Assembly (NCBI RefSeq): GCF_025449215.1
Contig: NZ_CP104900.1
Location: 4,402,001 to 4,466,000, forward strand
DNA from: Shewanella seohaensis
GTDB lineage: Bacteria > Pseudomonadota > Gammaproteobacteria > Enterobacterales > Shewanellaceae
DNA: 64,000 nt
Direction: 5' to 3'
Numbering within the stretch: position 1 is the stretch's first letter; each line of letters begins with the position of its first letter. Of this stretch, positions 8,208 through 18,522 are shown one piece after another. The notes beneath the pieces were generated by a model, which was not told where the DNA came from, searched no databases, and worked only from the letters and a program-made list of their open reading frames with translations. The position numbers were made by a program, and so were the translations under genes.

Positions 8208-10484
8208 TTAAATGCTAGGTAAAACCTCTGCACCTTCGCCTAATTCAACGCTATCAACACGTTGTAATCCGCGCGGTAACTTGGCGCCACGGCGGCCACG
8301 TTCACCCCGATAATGCTCTAAATCGCTCGGTTTTAAGGTGAGTTTACGCTTACCCGCCCATAGGGTGACCGAAGTGTCAGCAGGCACAAGTTGTAAGTGA
8401 GTCATCAGCTCTTCACGATTCTTAGCGCGCTCACTCGGAATACCGATAATCTTGTTACCCTTACCCTTAGACAACTGTGGCAATGCTTCCAATGAAAACA
8501 GTAACATACGTCCTTCATTGGTGATGGCAAGAATCGACATCTCGCGATTGCGGTCAATCGGTCTCGGCGGCAAAGACTTGGCATTCGTCGGTAAGCTTAA
8601 CAGGGCTTTACCCGCCTTGTTACGTGACACCATATCGTTGTAAGTACAGATAAAACCGTAACCTGCATCGGTGGCGAGCAGGAAACATTGCTCGTCTTCA
8701 CCCAAAATCACATGCTGCATGGTTTCACCCGGTGCCATATTAAAGCGCGTGGTGATGGGCTCGCCTTGGCTTCTCGCCGATGGCAGGCTGTGACTGTCGG
8801 TCGCAAAGGCTCGTCCCGATGAATCAATAAATACCGCCGCCTGATTACTGCGCCCCATCGCACTGCATAGATATTGATCGCCCGCCTTATAGGACAAAGA
8901 CTCGGCGTCGATATCATGGCCCTTAGCGCAACGCACCCAGCCTTTTTCAGATAACACTACAGTCACTGGCTCGCTCGGCGTCAGCTCCTGCTCAGTTAAG
9001 GCGCGGGACTCATGGCGCTCAACAATCGGTGAGCGGCGATCGTCACCATAGGTTTCGCCATCTTGAATTAATTCTTTCTTGATCAAGGTTTTTAAGCGGC
9101 GATCAGAGCTTAATAGCTGCTCTAATTTGTCACGCTCGGCCTCAAGCTCATCCTGCTCGGCCTTGATTTTAAACTCTTCTAGCTTGGCTAAGTGACGTAA
9201 TTTTAACTCGAGGATGGCTTCGGCTTGCCTATCCGTCAGGTTAAAGCGCGCCATTAACTCGGCCTTTGGCTCATCGTGGAAACGAATGATTTCAATCACT
9301 TCATCGATATTGAGGAAGGCGATCATCAAGGCTTCGAGGATATGTAACCGTGCTAAGACTTTATCGAGGCGATACTCGAGACGACGTCTTACGGTATCGA
9401 CACGGAACTCTAACCATTCGGTTAATAGCTCTTTTAATCCTTTGACGCGTGGACGACCATCTAGGCCCAAGACGTTCAGGTTTACCCTAAAGCTTTTCTC
9501 AAGATCTGTGGTCGCAAACAAGTGCGCCATCAGTTGATCGCAATCGACGCGATTTGAACGCGGCACCACCACTAGTCGCACAGGGTTTTCGTGATCAGAC
9601 TCATCACGTAAGTCGGCCACCATAGGCAGCTTTTTCGCCTGCATCTGGGCGGCGATCTGCTCTAAAATTTTACCGCTACTGGCTTGGTGTGGCAGCGCGG
9701 TGATCACTATCTCACCGGCATCGACGCTATACACGGCGCGGGCTTTTATAGAGCCACGGCCCGTTTCATAGACTTTGGCAATGTCGGCCGCTGGCGTGAT
9801 GATTTCGGCCTCGGTCGGGTAATCAGGCCCTGGCACATAGCCCATCAACTGCTCAAGTTCGAGTTTAGGATCGTCAAGCAGTGCCACACAGGCATTGACT
9901 AACTCTCTGGCATTATGGGGCGGAATATCCGTTGCCATACCGACAGCGATACCCGTGATGCCATTGAGTAAAATATGCGGTAAACGTGCAGGCAGCACTT
10001 TAGGTTCTTTTAAGGTGCCATCGAAGTTAGCGCCCCACTCGACCGTACCTTGTCCCAGCTCAGACAATAATACTTCGGAGAACTTAGACAGGCGCGCCTC
10101 GGTATAACGCATCGCGGCGAAGGACTTAGGATCGTCTGGCGCACCCCAGTTGCCTTGACCATCGACTAGCGGATAACGGTAAGAAAATGGCTGCGCCATC
10201 AGTACCATAGCCTCATAACACGCGCTGTCGCCATGGGGATGGTACTTACCGAGTACGTCACCGACGGTACGGGCTGATTTTTTATGTTTTGACTGAGCCG
10301 ATAACCCTAGCTCACTCATGGCATAAATAATCCGCCGCTGCACCGGCTTAAGCCCGTCACCGATATGGGGCAAGGCTCGGTCCATGATGACGTACATGGA
10401 ATAGTTCAGATAAGCTTCTTCGGTAAAGCGCCGCAGGGGCATCTGCTCTACGCCATCTAAGCTTAACTTGATCGCGTCACTCAT
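8208..10484 (-). CDS. parC: DNA topoisomerase IV subunit A
   Basis: Breakage-reunion subunit of topoisomerase IV, which decatenates sister chromosomes together with ParE. Complete at 758 aa. The active-site tyrosine is Tyr127 in [12 protein letters not shown]. The helix that forms the quinolone pocket reads [11 protein letters not shown], with Ser87 and Glu91 at the positions equivalent to E. coli Ser80 and Glu84, so the sequence is of the susceptible type. The C-terminal beta-pinwheel domain follows from about residue 490. The start codon overlaps the stop of the upstream sorbosone-dehydrogenase-like gene by 8 bp, so translation may be coupled. It is the last gene of a leftward operon ending at the hairpin at 8131. 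Confidence 0.98.
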   Translation of the reverse strand: MSDAIKLSLDGVEQMPLRRFTEEAYLNYSMYVIMDRALPHIGDGLKPVQRRIIYAMSELGLSAQSKHKKSARTVGDVLGKYHPHGDSACYEAMVLMAQPFSYRYPLVDGQGNWGAPDDPKSFAAMRYTEARLSKFSEVLLSELGQGTVEWGANFDGTLKEPKVLPARLPHILLNGITGIAVGMATDIPPHNARELVNACVALLDDPKLELEQLMGYVPGPDYPTEAEIITPAADIAKVYETGRGSIKARAVYSVDAGEIVITALPHQASSGKILEQIAAQMQAKKLPMVADLRDESDHENPVRLVVVPRSNRVDCDQLMAHLFATTDLEKSFRVNLNVLGLDGRPRVKGLKELLTEWLEFRVDTVRRRLEYRLDKVLARLHILEALMIAFLNIDEVIEIIRFHDEPKAELMARFNLTDRQAEAILELKLRHLAKLEEFKIKAEQDELEAERDKLEQLLSSDRRLKTLIKKELIQDGETYGDDRRSPIVERHESRALTEQELTPSEPVTVVLSEKGWVRCAKGHDIDAESLSYKAGDQYLCSAMGRSNQAAVFIDSSGRAFATDSHSLPSARSQGEPITTRFNMAPGETMQHVILGEDEQCFLLATDAGYGFICTYNDMVSRNKAGKALLSLPTNAKSLPPRPIDRNREMSILAITNEGRMLLFSLEALPQLSKGKGNKIIGIPSERAKNREELMTHLQLVPADTSVTLWAGKRKLTLKPSDLEHYRGERGRRGAKLPRGLQRVDSVELGEGAEVLPSI

Positions 10485-11651
10485 TTTCTTCTAGTTCCTG
10501 TGGTTCTTCAATATTATCGCCATCCTTATAGAACAGCCGATACAGGTTACCTTTCAAATCATCCGAGATGTACATTGCGCCATCTTCCCCGATAACAAGG
10601 CATAGGGACGGGCAACGGGAAACTCGCCATCAAGAAAACTCACTACGGTTTCACGGCTGACAACTTGCTCATTCTCGAGTTTCAACATGACGATCTGATA
10701 ACCCACTTTGCTTGAACGGTTCCAAGAACCATTTTCAGCAACAAACAATTGATTATGGTAGATCTCAGGGAATTGCTTACCGCGGTAAAACGCAAGGCCC
10801 GTCGGTGCAACATGGGCCGGCAGTTCATACACTGGGACGGTAATTTTTAAATTTTTAGGTTTTTCGTAGGCAGGCTCGACTACAGACGAAGCGTGCAAAT
10901 ACGGGAAACCATAATGGCTGCCAATCACATCGACCCGGTTGATTTCATCGGGCGGTAAATTATCCCCCATCCAATCACGGCCTTGGTCGGCAAACCATAA
11001 CTTGCCATCTTGGGGAGACCAGTCAAATCCGGTCGCATCACGTACGCCTAAAGCAATCTGCTCACTTGCTCCAGTATCGACATTAATCGCAATTATGCTG
11101 CTGTAGGGCGCACTCGCCTCACACACGTTGCACGGGGCACCGATGGAGACATACAAGCGGCCATCGGGGCCAAAATTCATCGCTCGGGCACTTTTCTTAT
11201 CAGATTCTGGCAGATCGCTGTAGATCTCTTTCGGGCGAGTCGGACGGCGCAAGCGCTGCTCGATATCAATAAAACGTACGATACGGTTTTCGGTTGCAAC
11301 AAAAAGATCGCCATTATGGAAGGCTATCGCGTCGGGGGATTCGAGCCCTTTCGCAATCACATAACGTTTGTCGACACGACCATCTTGATTGCTATCAACG
11401 AGCGCATGCACTGTGCCACTTTTATTGGAACCCACAAATAGCGTGCCATTTGAGCCCATGGCAATCTGTTTTGCATCCCCGAGATCGGAGGCATAAAGGG
11501 ATAAACCAAATCCCTTCGACACGGTAATCATGATCGACTGAGACCCCGCTATCGCCGTCTGACTTGTTAATAATGCCAGACTCGCCAGTAGGGTCCAGAA
11601 GGCAGAGAACACCCTTAAATATTTATAATTATTAGTTTTTATATACAACAT
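10477..11651 (-). CDS. Secreted sorbosone/glucose dehydrogenase-like beta-propeller protein (frameshifted near C-terminus)
   Basis: About 391 residues when repaired. A signal peptide (about residues 1-35, ending QTAIAG) is followed by a six-bladed propeller of the PQQ-dependent sugar dehydrogenase / sorbosone dehydrogenase family. Family motifs are [38 protein letters not shown] and [20 protein letters not shown]. The substrate and the presence of PQQ are not decidable here. The run of four C at 10587-10590 must have been five: restoring it replaces a spurious end by [19 protein letters not shown] and moves the stop to 10477, overlapping parC. The gene sits between parE and parC, an odd companion for topoisomerase genes. 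Confidence 0.82.
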
Positions 11652-11703
11652 GGTAATTTTCTTTATGCCTAAGTTTTATTGTTATCGGCAATAGTGCACA
11701 ACA

Positions 11704-13589
11704 TTAAAGTACCGCCATGTCACCCTTATCCTCGAGCCAAGTTTTACGATCGGGCGAACGTTTCTTAGCCAGCAACATATCCATCAGTGAGTCTGTTTCT
11801 TCTACATCATCAATGGTTAACTGAACTAAACGGCGAGTGTTTGGATCCATAGTCGTTTCACGCAATTGCAGCGGGTTCATCTCACCCAGACCTTTAAAGC
11901 GTGTAACTTGGACCTTACCCTTTTTATTCTCGGCAGTAATACGGTCGAGAATACCTTCTTTTTCAGCCTCATCTAAGGCGTAGTAAACATCCTTACCTAT
12001 ATCGATACGGAACAGCGGTGGCATAGCGATATATACATGGCCCTGTTCGACCAGCACACGGTAATGTTTCAGAAACAGAGCGCAGAGTAAAGTTGCAATA
12101 TGTAGCCCGTCGGAGTCCGCGTCGGCGAGAATACAAATCTTGCCATATCTTAACTCGGAGATATCGTTGCTGTCGGGATCGCAACCAATCGCCACCGAGA
12201 TATCATGCACTTCCTGCGAGGCCAGCACCTGAGAGGCATCAACCTCCCAAGTATTTAGGATTTTACCACGCAGCGGCATAATCGCTTGGAATTCACGGTC
12301 ACGCGCCTGTTTGGCACTGCCGCCCGCAGAATCCCCTTCCACTAAGAAGAGTTCGCCGCGCATCGGATCTTGGCCGCTACAGTCGGTCAATTTACCCGGT
12401 AATGCCGGGCCAGAAGTGACTTTTTTACGGGCGACTTTTTCGCGGCTTTTAAGCGGCGCTGGGCGTTGTTGATACACATTTCCGCCAGCGACTCGGCCAA
12501 TTCGGTATTCGAGTTTAGCCACAATGAAAACGCATCACGCACAATGCCAGAAACAAAGGCCGAGCTTTGACGGCTCGAGAGTTTCTCTTTGGTTTGGCCA
12601 GCAAATTGCGGATCTTGCATCTTCACCGAGAGAATGAAGGCAGCGCGATCCCAAATATCCTCAGGCGACAGCTTGATACCGCGGGGGATCAGATTGCGAA
12701 ACTCGCAAAACTCACGCATCGATTCCAGCAAACCTTGGCGGAAACCATTCACGTGGGTTCCACCCAATGGCGTTGGGATCAAGTTAACATAGCTTTCGTT
12801 AATCGCATCGCCACCTTCGGGCAACCAAGTAATCGCCCAATCCGCGGATTCAATTTGTCCCTTAAAGCTGCCGATAAAAGGCTCTTCTGGCAGCATGAGG
12901 TTATCGCCAACCGCCGCCTTGAGATAATCCGTTAAACCACTCTCGTAGTACCACTCATGGACTTCGTTGGTGTGTTTATTGGTAAATTTGATCCTCAGGC
13001 CCGGACACAACACGGCCTTGGCGCGCAGCAAATAGATGAGTTTGGAGTTGGAGAAATTGGCCGAATCAAAATAGCTGGCGTCGGGCCAGAAATGTACTCG
13101 AGTACCAGTATTGCGACGACCACAAGTACCAGTGACTTTTAACTCTTCAACCTTAAAGCCATTTTCAAAAGCAATATCATACACTTGGCCATCACGGCGT
13201 ACCGTCACTTCGACGCGACGAGACAGGGCGTTAACCACCGAAATCCCCACACCGTGCAAACCACCGGAGAATTGGTAATTCTTATTCGAAAATTTGCCGC
13301 CCGCATGCAGTTTAGTGAGGATAAGCTCGACCCCGGGAATGCCTTCTTCAGGGTGAATATCGACCGGCATCCCCCGACCATCGTCGGTGACTTCCAGAGA
13401 GTTATCGGTATGGAGCACAACTTCGATTTTAGTGGCGTGGCCCGCTAAAGCCTCGTCCACACTGTTATCTATGACCTCTTGGCCTAAGTGGTTAGGTCGG
13501 GTGGTATCGGTATACATACCTGGACGGCGTTTAACTGGGTCGAGTCCGTTAAGAACTTCAATGGCGTCAGAGGTGTATTGATTAGTCAT
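11704..13589 (-). CDS. parE: DNA topoisomerase IV subunit B (frameshifted)
   Basis: ATPase subunit of topoisomerase IV, about 628 aa when repaired (E. coli 630). The GHKL ATP-binding domain shows EVIDNSVDEALAG and DDGRGMPVDIH. The transducer domain follows, then the Toprim domain with EGDSAGGSAKQARDRE and DADSDGLH metal ligands, and the C-terminus GDMAVL. The frame breaks in the middle because the T run at 12436-12440 (five; six needed) turns AKKVARKKVTSGPALPGK into an early stop. parE is essential, so a true null allele is not credible and a base-calling error is the best explanation. The start ATG is 56 bp from the stop of yqiA, in the same direction. Confidence 0.95.
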
Positions 13590-13645
13590 AGTGTACGCTA
13601 TAAGTTGTTATATCCGGCCATGTTGCGGCTCTGGATGACTATTTG

Positions 13646-14221
13646 TCAAGGTAAGTGTAAAAATTGGCTTACAGTTTGCAGATATCGCTCATAACCCACA
13701 AAACTGTGATCGCCACCGACTTCGATCCGTAATTGGCAATGGTGGTACTTATGCAGTGCTTCGCGATAATCCAGCACTTCATCGCCCGTTTGCAATAGTA
13801 CCAAAAAACGATCGGGATTGCGGATAACAGCCGTATTAAATTCAGCCACTTCCTGCTTATGCTCCGGCAATACCTGATAATGCTCTTCGGTATAAGGGTT
13901 AAATTGCGGCCCCATAAACTCATCAAACAGCTCAAAGGGTTTGACGGCCGGATTCACCAACACGCCACGGCCACCATAATGCTCGGCCAAGTAACTCGCA
14001 AAATAGCCACCAAGGGACGAGCCAATATAGTTAAGCGGCTCGCCCGCTTGCTTAGCAGCCTCAACATATTGCAGCAGCAAAGCCATTGCGGCCTTGGGAG
14101 TATTGGGTAATTGCGGTTGATGGAATACTAAGGAAGGGTGATGCTCGGCGATATATTGCGCCGTCATCACCGCTTTATCGGAGAAAGGTGAACTGTTGAA
14201 TCCGTGAATATAGAGCAGCAT
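13646..14221 (-). CDS. yqiA: YqiA-type esterase
   Basis: 191-residue alpha/beta-hydrolase of the YqiA family. The serine nucleophile lies in YIGSSLGGYFAS (about residue 68), the acid is probably in the LLQTGDEVLDY region, and the His is in GGDHSFVGYERY near the C-terminus. The N-terminus MLLYIHGFNSSP carries the oxyanion-hole HGF. E. coli YqiA has palmitoyl-CoA and short-ester hydrolase activity; the physiological substrate is unknown. It lies just upstream of parE, as in E. coli, and 26 bp after the repaired end of cpdA, in one operon. Confidence 0.93.
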   Translation of the reverse strand: MLLYIHGFNSSPFSDKAVMTAQYIAEHHPSLVFHQPQLPNTPKAAMALLLQYVEAAKQAGEPLNYIGSSLGGYFASYLAEHYGGRGVLVNPAVKPFELFDEFMGPQFNPYTEEHYQVLPEHKQEVAEFNTAVIRNPDRFLVLLQTGDEVLDYREALHKYHHCQLRIEVGGDHSFVGYERYLQTVSQFLHLP

Positions 14222-14247
14222 AGTTCCTCAAGCTGCGGTCACTCGCG

Positions 14248-15086
14248 TTAATAACCGCTGGAATCTTTATCGGGGAAAACAGATTTCCCGGCACGCGATA
14301 CACATTAGTGCAGATGCTACCATCGGCCTTGAGCTCCAGCAAACGATAACCCGGTTGCAATCCATCGAGGGCAAAATAAGGCGATTGCGGTTTAAACTGG
14401 ATACAAGTAGAAGGCGTTGCCATTAATTGCAGCGCGCCATGGGGGCCATCGTAATCGGTATCCAACTGTTGGTGCACATGTCCCCAGAGTAACCCTTTTA
14501 CCTGCGGGTATTGGGCGACACGTCGGAGAAACTCAGTACCGTTATCCATGCAATGTTGATCTAACCAAGCACAGTTCACCAAGATAGGGTTATGGTGCAT
14601 CACCAATAAGGTATGACGGTCTGGATGTGCGGCTATGGCCTGTTCAATGAGTTCGAATTGACTCTCGGCCATATTGCCGCCGGGCTTTCCCCGAACGGTG
14701 GAGTCCAGCATCAGGATTTGCCATTTTCCGACCAAGATACGCTGCTGACCGAAAATCCGCTCACCCTGCATATGCAAAAACATAATCCGCGGATCATCAT
14801 GATTACCCGGAAGATAATGGCAAGGTAAGTTGAGTGGCGCCACAGCGGCCACGAATTGACGATAGGATTCAGGGGAATAATCTTGGCTTAAATCGCCCGT
14901 GGCTAACATCAGATGCGCTGGATAGTCGACAGCACGAATCGTATTAAGCACAGCAGCAAAACTTTTACTGGTGTTGACCCCTAATAACTGAGCCTCAGGA
15001 TCGGCAAAAAGGTGCGGATCAGTGACTTGCACTATGCGCACACTTTCTTCTTCAGCTATGGAGTAAGAGACTGCCTCTTTCAGCAC
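14248..15086 (-). CDS. cpdA: 3',5'-cyclic-AMP phosphodiesterase CpdA (frameshifted at the very C-terminus)
   Basis: Cytoplasmic metallophosphoesterase that hydrolyses cAMP and so tunes Crp. Metal-binding motifs are all present: TDPHLF, ATGDLSQD, PGNHDD, MHHNP and GHVHQ. About 279 aa when repaired. The G run at 14272-14275 lacks one base. Adding it makes the protein end ...FSPDKDSSGY with a stop at 14248-14250, a normal CpdA tail, and removes an artificial 47-bp overlap with yqiA. The start is GTG at 15086, as no in-frame ATG lies near. It shares the parC-parE-yqiA-cpdA-nudF gene order with E. coli. Confidence 0.93.
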
Positions 15087-15101
15087 ATTGAATACCCAAT
15101 T

Positions 15102-15554
15102 CTAAGACTGACACACCAAACGTTGTTGGCAGCCAATCTTCAATAACTCCCCCAGGAATGCATTAACCTGGTACTTTTCATCGCTATGATACATGCGTAA
15201 ATTGGGGTAATCATACACTGGGCGCAATTGGTAAATCTGTTGACCAGTTAACACTTCTGCTAATTTAGCATCATGATAAATTCTCACTAACACCTTGGGA
15301 GTATTAATAAACTCCATGATTTTAACTGGTCGTGAGATCTCAACTAATTGAGTGTATTTGGTATTTTCTAAAATACGGATTACTAATACACCCGCTTCAC
15401 CTTCGAGCTGCCAAGACTGCCCCACCTCTATATCGAGCGGTAACCACTTTTGCATATAGCCGTAGTTACGCCCGCATAGCGCTAAAAAGTCGCTCACGTT
15501 AGGTTGGTAGCGCGGTTTTCGGTGTGATGTTGAAATAGCCAAACCTTTATCCAA
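15102..15554 (-). CDS. DUF1249 (YqiB-like) protein
   Basis: 150-residue soluble protein matching the DUF1249/YqiB family that commonly lies between nudF and cpdA. Its N-terminus (YQPNVSDFLALCGRNYGYM) is the conserved part. There are no signal peptide and no membrane segments. The start used is TTG 15554, overlapping the end of nudF by 8 bp, which suggests translational coupling. The function is unknown. Confidence 0.85.
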   Translation of the reverse strand: MDKGLAISTSHRKPRYQPNVSDFLALCGRNYGYMQKWLPLDIEVGQSWQLEGEAGVLVIRILENTKYTQLVEISRPVKIMEFINTPKVLVRIYHDAKLAEVLTGQQIYQLRPVYDYPNLRMYHSDEKYQVNAFLGELLKIGCQQRLVCQS

Positions 15555-16158
15555 CTTTAACCAGTTGCTGATGGTTTAATTGCAACCACTGCAATCCAAT
15601 TACGGTCGAAGCATTGTCTATTGCCCCGTTGACGACCTCATTATAGGCATCCTCACGGTCTAACACATGCAATCGAATATCTTCGTGTTCGTCAGCTAAT
15701 CCGTGCAGACCTTGCGCCTGGGATGAATCCACCTCGGCCCAATAGAAATAGAAACGTTCCGTACTGCCACCTGGACTTGCCAAATAACTATTCACAAAAT
15801 GCATATTACGGGCGGTTAAGCCTGTTTCTTCGAGCAGTTCGCGGTGTGCGACATCCTGTGGCGTTTCGTCGGGCGCAATCATACCCGCGACCAACTCCAT
15901 TAGCCAAGGAGATTTAGAGGTCGCTAATGCAGGGAAACGAATTTGTTCAATTAAAACAATCTTGTCACGCGCGACATCATAGGGAAGAACCACCACGGCA
16001 TGGCCGCGTTCAAACACTTCACGGGTCACAGGTTGGCTCCAACCACCAGCAAAAAGCTTATGCTTGAAAGTAAACTGCTCCAAGGCAAAAAAGCCCTGAT
16101 ACAGCGACTTTGTCTCGAGAATTTCAACATCTGTTTTCGAAAAACCAGCAGGCTTCAT
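15547..16158 (-). CDS. nudF: ADP-ribose diphosphatase (Nudix)
   Basis: 203-residue Nudix hydrolase that splits ADP-ribose into AMP and ribose 5-phosphate. The Nudix box is complete (G-x5-E-x7-REU-x-EE-x-GU, seen as GMIAPDETPQ then DVAHRELLEETGL). The upstream ELVAGMI and downstream YLASPGGSTERF are typical of the ADP-ribose branch. First gene of the leftward nudF-DUF1249-cpdA-yqiA-parE run; divergent from tolC. Confidence 0.94.
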   Translation of the reverse strand: MKPAGFSKTDVEILETKSLYQGFFALEQFTFKHKLFAGGWSQPVTREVFERGHAVVVLPYDVARDKIVLIEQIRFPALATSKSPWLMELVAGMIAPDETPQDVAHRELLEETGLTARNMHFVNSYLASPGGSTERFYFYWAEVDSSQAQGLHGLADEHEDIRLHVLDREDAYNEVVNGAIDNASTVIGLQWLQLNHQQLVKVG

Positions 16159-16401
16159 ATTTCAATCCTTAACCGTTAAATTTTCGCCTATTATCAAGGC
16201 AATTTGGCGCATTTTTAAAATAAAATCTGTTACACTTCGCAGTTGACTTGAACGTGTGGGAGTTTTTAGACTCTACGACATTAAGTTTTAGCTGTATCGG
16301 GAAGCGTCGGGAAGCGCAAACCGCCTTGGTAAAGGCATTACTTAGTCTAAACGAAGTTACATATTTCTCCTTTTGGAGAATTTGTCTAATAAGGACAGCA
16401 A

Positions 16402-17709
16402 ATGAAATTTAAGATCCGTTCTCTATGCGCAGCATTGACTCTCGCGGCTTCCGCTCAAGCGGTTCAAGCAGATGATTTACTGCAAATATATCAACAAGCA
16501 CTGACGAGCGACCCGCTAGTATTACAAGCACAAGCTCAACGTAATGCCTTGTTTGAAAAGATCGAACAAAACCGTGCACCACTGTTACCGACAATCAGCG
16601 CTAACGTGGGTTATGACAAAGCATGGAATGATCCTAAGAGCGATACCAGTGGATTGACCGGTAGCCTAAAGCTGAACCAAGTGATCTATGATCACAGCGC
16701 TTGGGTTGGTTTAAGCCTGGCCGAAAAAGCCGCTTCTCAAGCCGATTCAAACTACGCTTCTGCCCTGCAAAATTTGATCACTCGTGTGACTAAAGCCTAC
16801 TTTGATGTGTTAACGGCGAAAGATAACTACGAGTTCCAAGGCGCAGAGAAACGTGCGATTGAACGTCAACTCGAGCAGACTAAACAACGTTTTGCCGTAG
16901 GTTTAACTGCGATTACCGACGTACATGAAGCGCAAGCTCAGTATGACTTGGCCTCGGCTACTGAAATTTTGGCTGAAAACACGTTAGCCAACAGCTACGA
17001 AGCCCTGCGTGAAATCACAGGAATCGATCACAAGACCATTAACGTGCTCGACACCAACCGTTTCTCCGCGGTAACGCCAGCACCGACCTCATCGAGTGAG
17101 TGGCTAAAGATTGCTGAAACCAACAGCGTCGATTTGATGACTCAACGCATCGGTAAAGATATCGCCCAAGAGACCATCAGCCTCTACAAAGCGGGCCATA
17201 TGCCATCTCTTAGCCTAAACGCTGGCTATAACAAAGGGTTAGAGCAAAAAACTGGCGACGTGAATGAGCCTGATTTTGACAATGTGAACGTTGGTGTGAA
17301 CTTAAGCATTCCTATTTTTGAAGGCTTTAAAGTCACCTCACAGGTCAAAGAAGCACAATTCCAATACGTGGAAGCGAGCGAGAAGTTAGAGCAAACCTAC
17401 CGTAGTGTGGTGAAAAACGTTCGTAACAACTATAACAACGTAGGCGCTTCTATCAGCTCAATCCGTGCTTATGAGCAGTCAGTGATTTCATCTGAAAGTG
17501 CGTTAAAGGCAACACAAGCGGGCTTCGAAGTTGGTACTCGTACTATTGTTGACGTACTGAACCGTACCCGTGACCTGTACGACTCAAAACGTAAATTGTC
17601 GGATGCACGTTATAGCTACATCAACTCAATTATTGCGTTGAAACAAGCTGCTGGCACCTTAAATGAAGACGATGTTATCTCTATCAACAACGGTCTAAAG
17701 GCCGAATAA
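16402..17709 (+). CDS. tolC: Outer-membrane efflux channel TolC
   Basis: 435-residue trimeric channel for multidrug efflux and type I secretion. It has a signal peptide (cut after AVQA) and the mature start DDLLQIYQQALTSDP. Two structural repeats of the OEP fold follow, with beta strands near LNQVIYDHSAW and LSIPIFEGFKV. It lacks the long C-terminal extension seen in E. coli. The start at 16402 follows AAGGACAGCAA. It is monocistronic, with a terminator directly after. Confidence 0.95.
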   Translation: MKFKIRSLCAALTLAASAQAVQADDLLQIYQQALTSDPLVLQAQAQRNALFEKIEQNRAPLLPTISANVGYDKAWNDPKSDTSGLTGSLKLNQVIYDHSAWVGLSLAEKAASQADSNYASALQNLITRVTKAYFDVLTAKDNYEFQGAEKRAIERQLEQTKQRFAVGLTAITDVHEAQAQYDLASATEILAENTLANSYEALREITGIDHKTINVLDTNRFSAVTPAPTSSSEWLKIAETNSVDLMTQRIGKDIAQETISLYKAGHMPSLSLNAGYNKGLEQKTGDVNEPDFDNVNVGVNLSIPIFEGFKVTSQVKEAQFQYVEASEKLEQTYRSVVKNVRNNYNNVGASISSIRAYEQSVISSESALKATQAGFEVGTRTIVDVLNRTRDLYDSKRKLSDARYSYINSIIALKQAAGTLNEDDVISINNGLKAE

Positions 17710-17726
17710 GATAGCGATACATCCCA

Positions 17727-17758
17727 TAAAAAAACCGCCTAAATGGCGGTTTTTTTTA
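17727..17758. terminator. Bidirectional terminator between tolC and the TIGR04219 gene
   Basis: AAAAACCGCC / GGCGGTTTTT stem with loop TAAAT and A/T tracts on both sides, between convergent genes. Confidence 0.9.
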
Positions 17759-17782
17759 TGGCTGATTCATTAGCGTTAACGC

Positions 17783-18520
17783 TTAGAAATCAATTTCTAC
17801 ACCTGCGAAATAACCGTCAAACTTGGTATCGGCGCTGATACCAGAGAAATTATTCACATCAAAGGCAAACTCACGGTAACCAACGCGTACACGGGTATCC
17901 ACCGCCACGCCGTCAAACTCCCAGCCTAAGCCGATGGCATAGTCGTGTACGTTAGACTCGTTTACCCCAAGCATTAAATCCGCAAAACCGAATAAACCTA
18001 GGCCAGGCATACTCACATGCGTGCTGGCATAACCCATCACAATGCCGCTATCGACGTCTTTCTCTTCAGGGTGACCCGCGTCTTGAACGCGCAGAGAGCC
18101 ATTCATCAGCTTATAGGCGGCACCGAGATCCAAAGACAGAATGTCGTTATCCAGCAACTCGTAATACAACACAAAATCAGTATTGCTCAGATCGGTATAG
18201 CTGGTCACATTGCCAGTAAAATCATGACCATTGAAGGTAAAGTCTGCATTCGTCAGACTGCCCTTCTGATCTAAGCTATTTTCACGAATTTTAAGATTCG
18301 GGATAAATGGCAGCGGATGCTCAACCGCAACCCAATAGCTGCCTTGTGCCGATGAGCTGTAGTCAAAACCTTGTTGTGGTTGACCTTTGTCGGCAAAAGT
18401 ACCGCTGGTATCGGCGCGCCAGTAATCACCACCAATTTTGAATCCAACCACAGTAGCCGCTTGGGCAGAAGTGGCCATTAAGCATCCTAATACCGCACTG
18501 GCGAGGAGTGTTTTTTTCAT
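17783..18520 (-). CDS. TIGR04219 family outer-membrane beta-barrel protein
   Basis: 245 residues. It has a signal peptide (MKKTLLASAVLGCLMATSA, cut after AQA), an N-terminal VVGFKIGGDYWRAD, alternating strands, and a C-terminal aromatic end (FAGVEIDF). This is the pattern of the small TIGR04219 outer-membrane family found in marine gammaproteobacteria. The function is unknown. The start ATG lies 2 bp after the stop of the DUF2333 gene, so the two are co-transcribed. Confidence 0.85.
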   Translation of the reverse strand: MKKTLLASAVLGCLMATSAQAATVVGFKIGGDYWRADTSGTFADKGQPQQGFDYSSSAQGSYWVAVEHPLPFIPNLKIRENSLDQKGSLTNADFTFNGHDFTGNVTSYTDLSNTDFVLYYELLDNDILSLDLGAAYKLMNGSLRVQDAGHPEEKDVDSGIVMGYASTHVSMPGLGLFGFADLMLGVNESNVHDYAIGLGWEFDGVAVDTRVRVGYREFAFDVNNFSGISADTKFDGYFAGVEIDF

Positions 18521-18522
18521 AA

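Noticed and set aside
8452..9537. Several plus-strand frames inside parC
   Set aside because: All lie opposite a complete, well-conserved parC and show no family resemblance.
14175..14221. 47-bp overlap of cpdA with yqiA
   Set aside because: It disappears when the missing G at 14272-14275 is restored; the true cpdA stop is at 14248.
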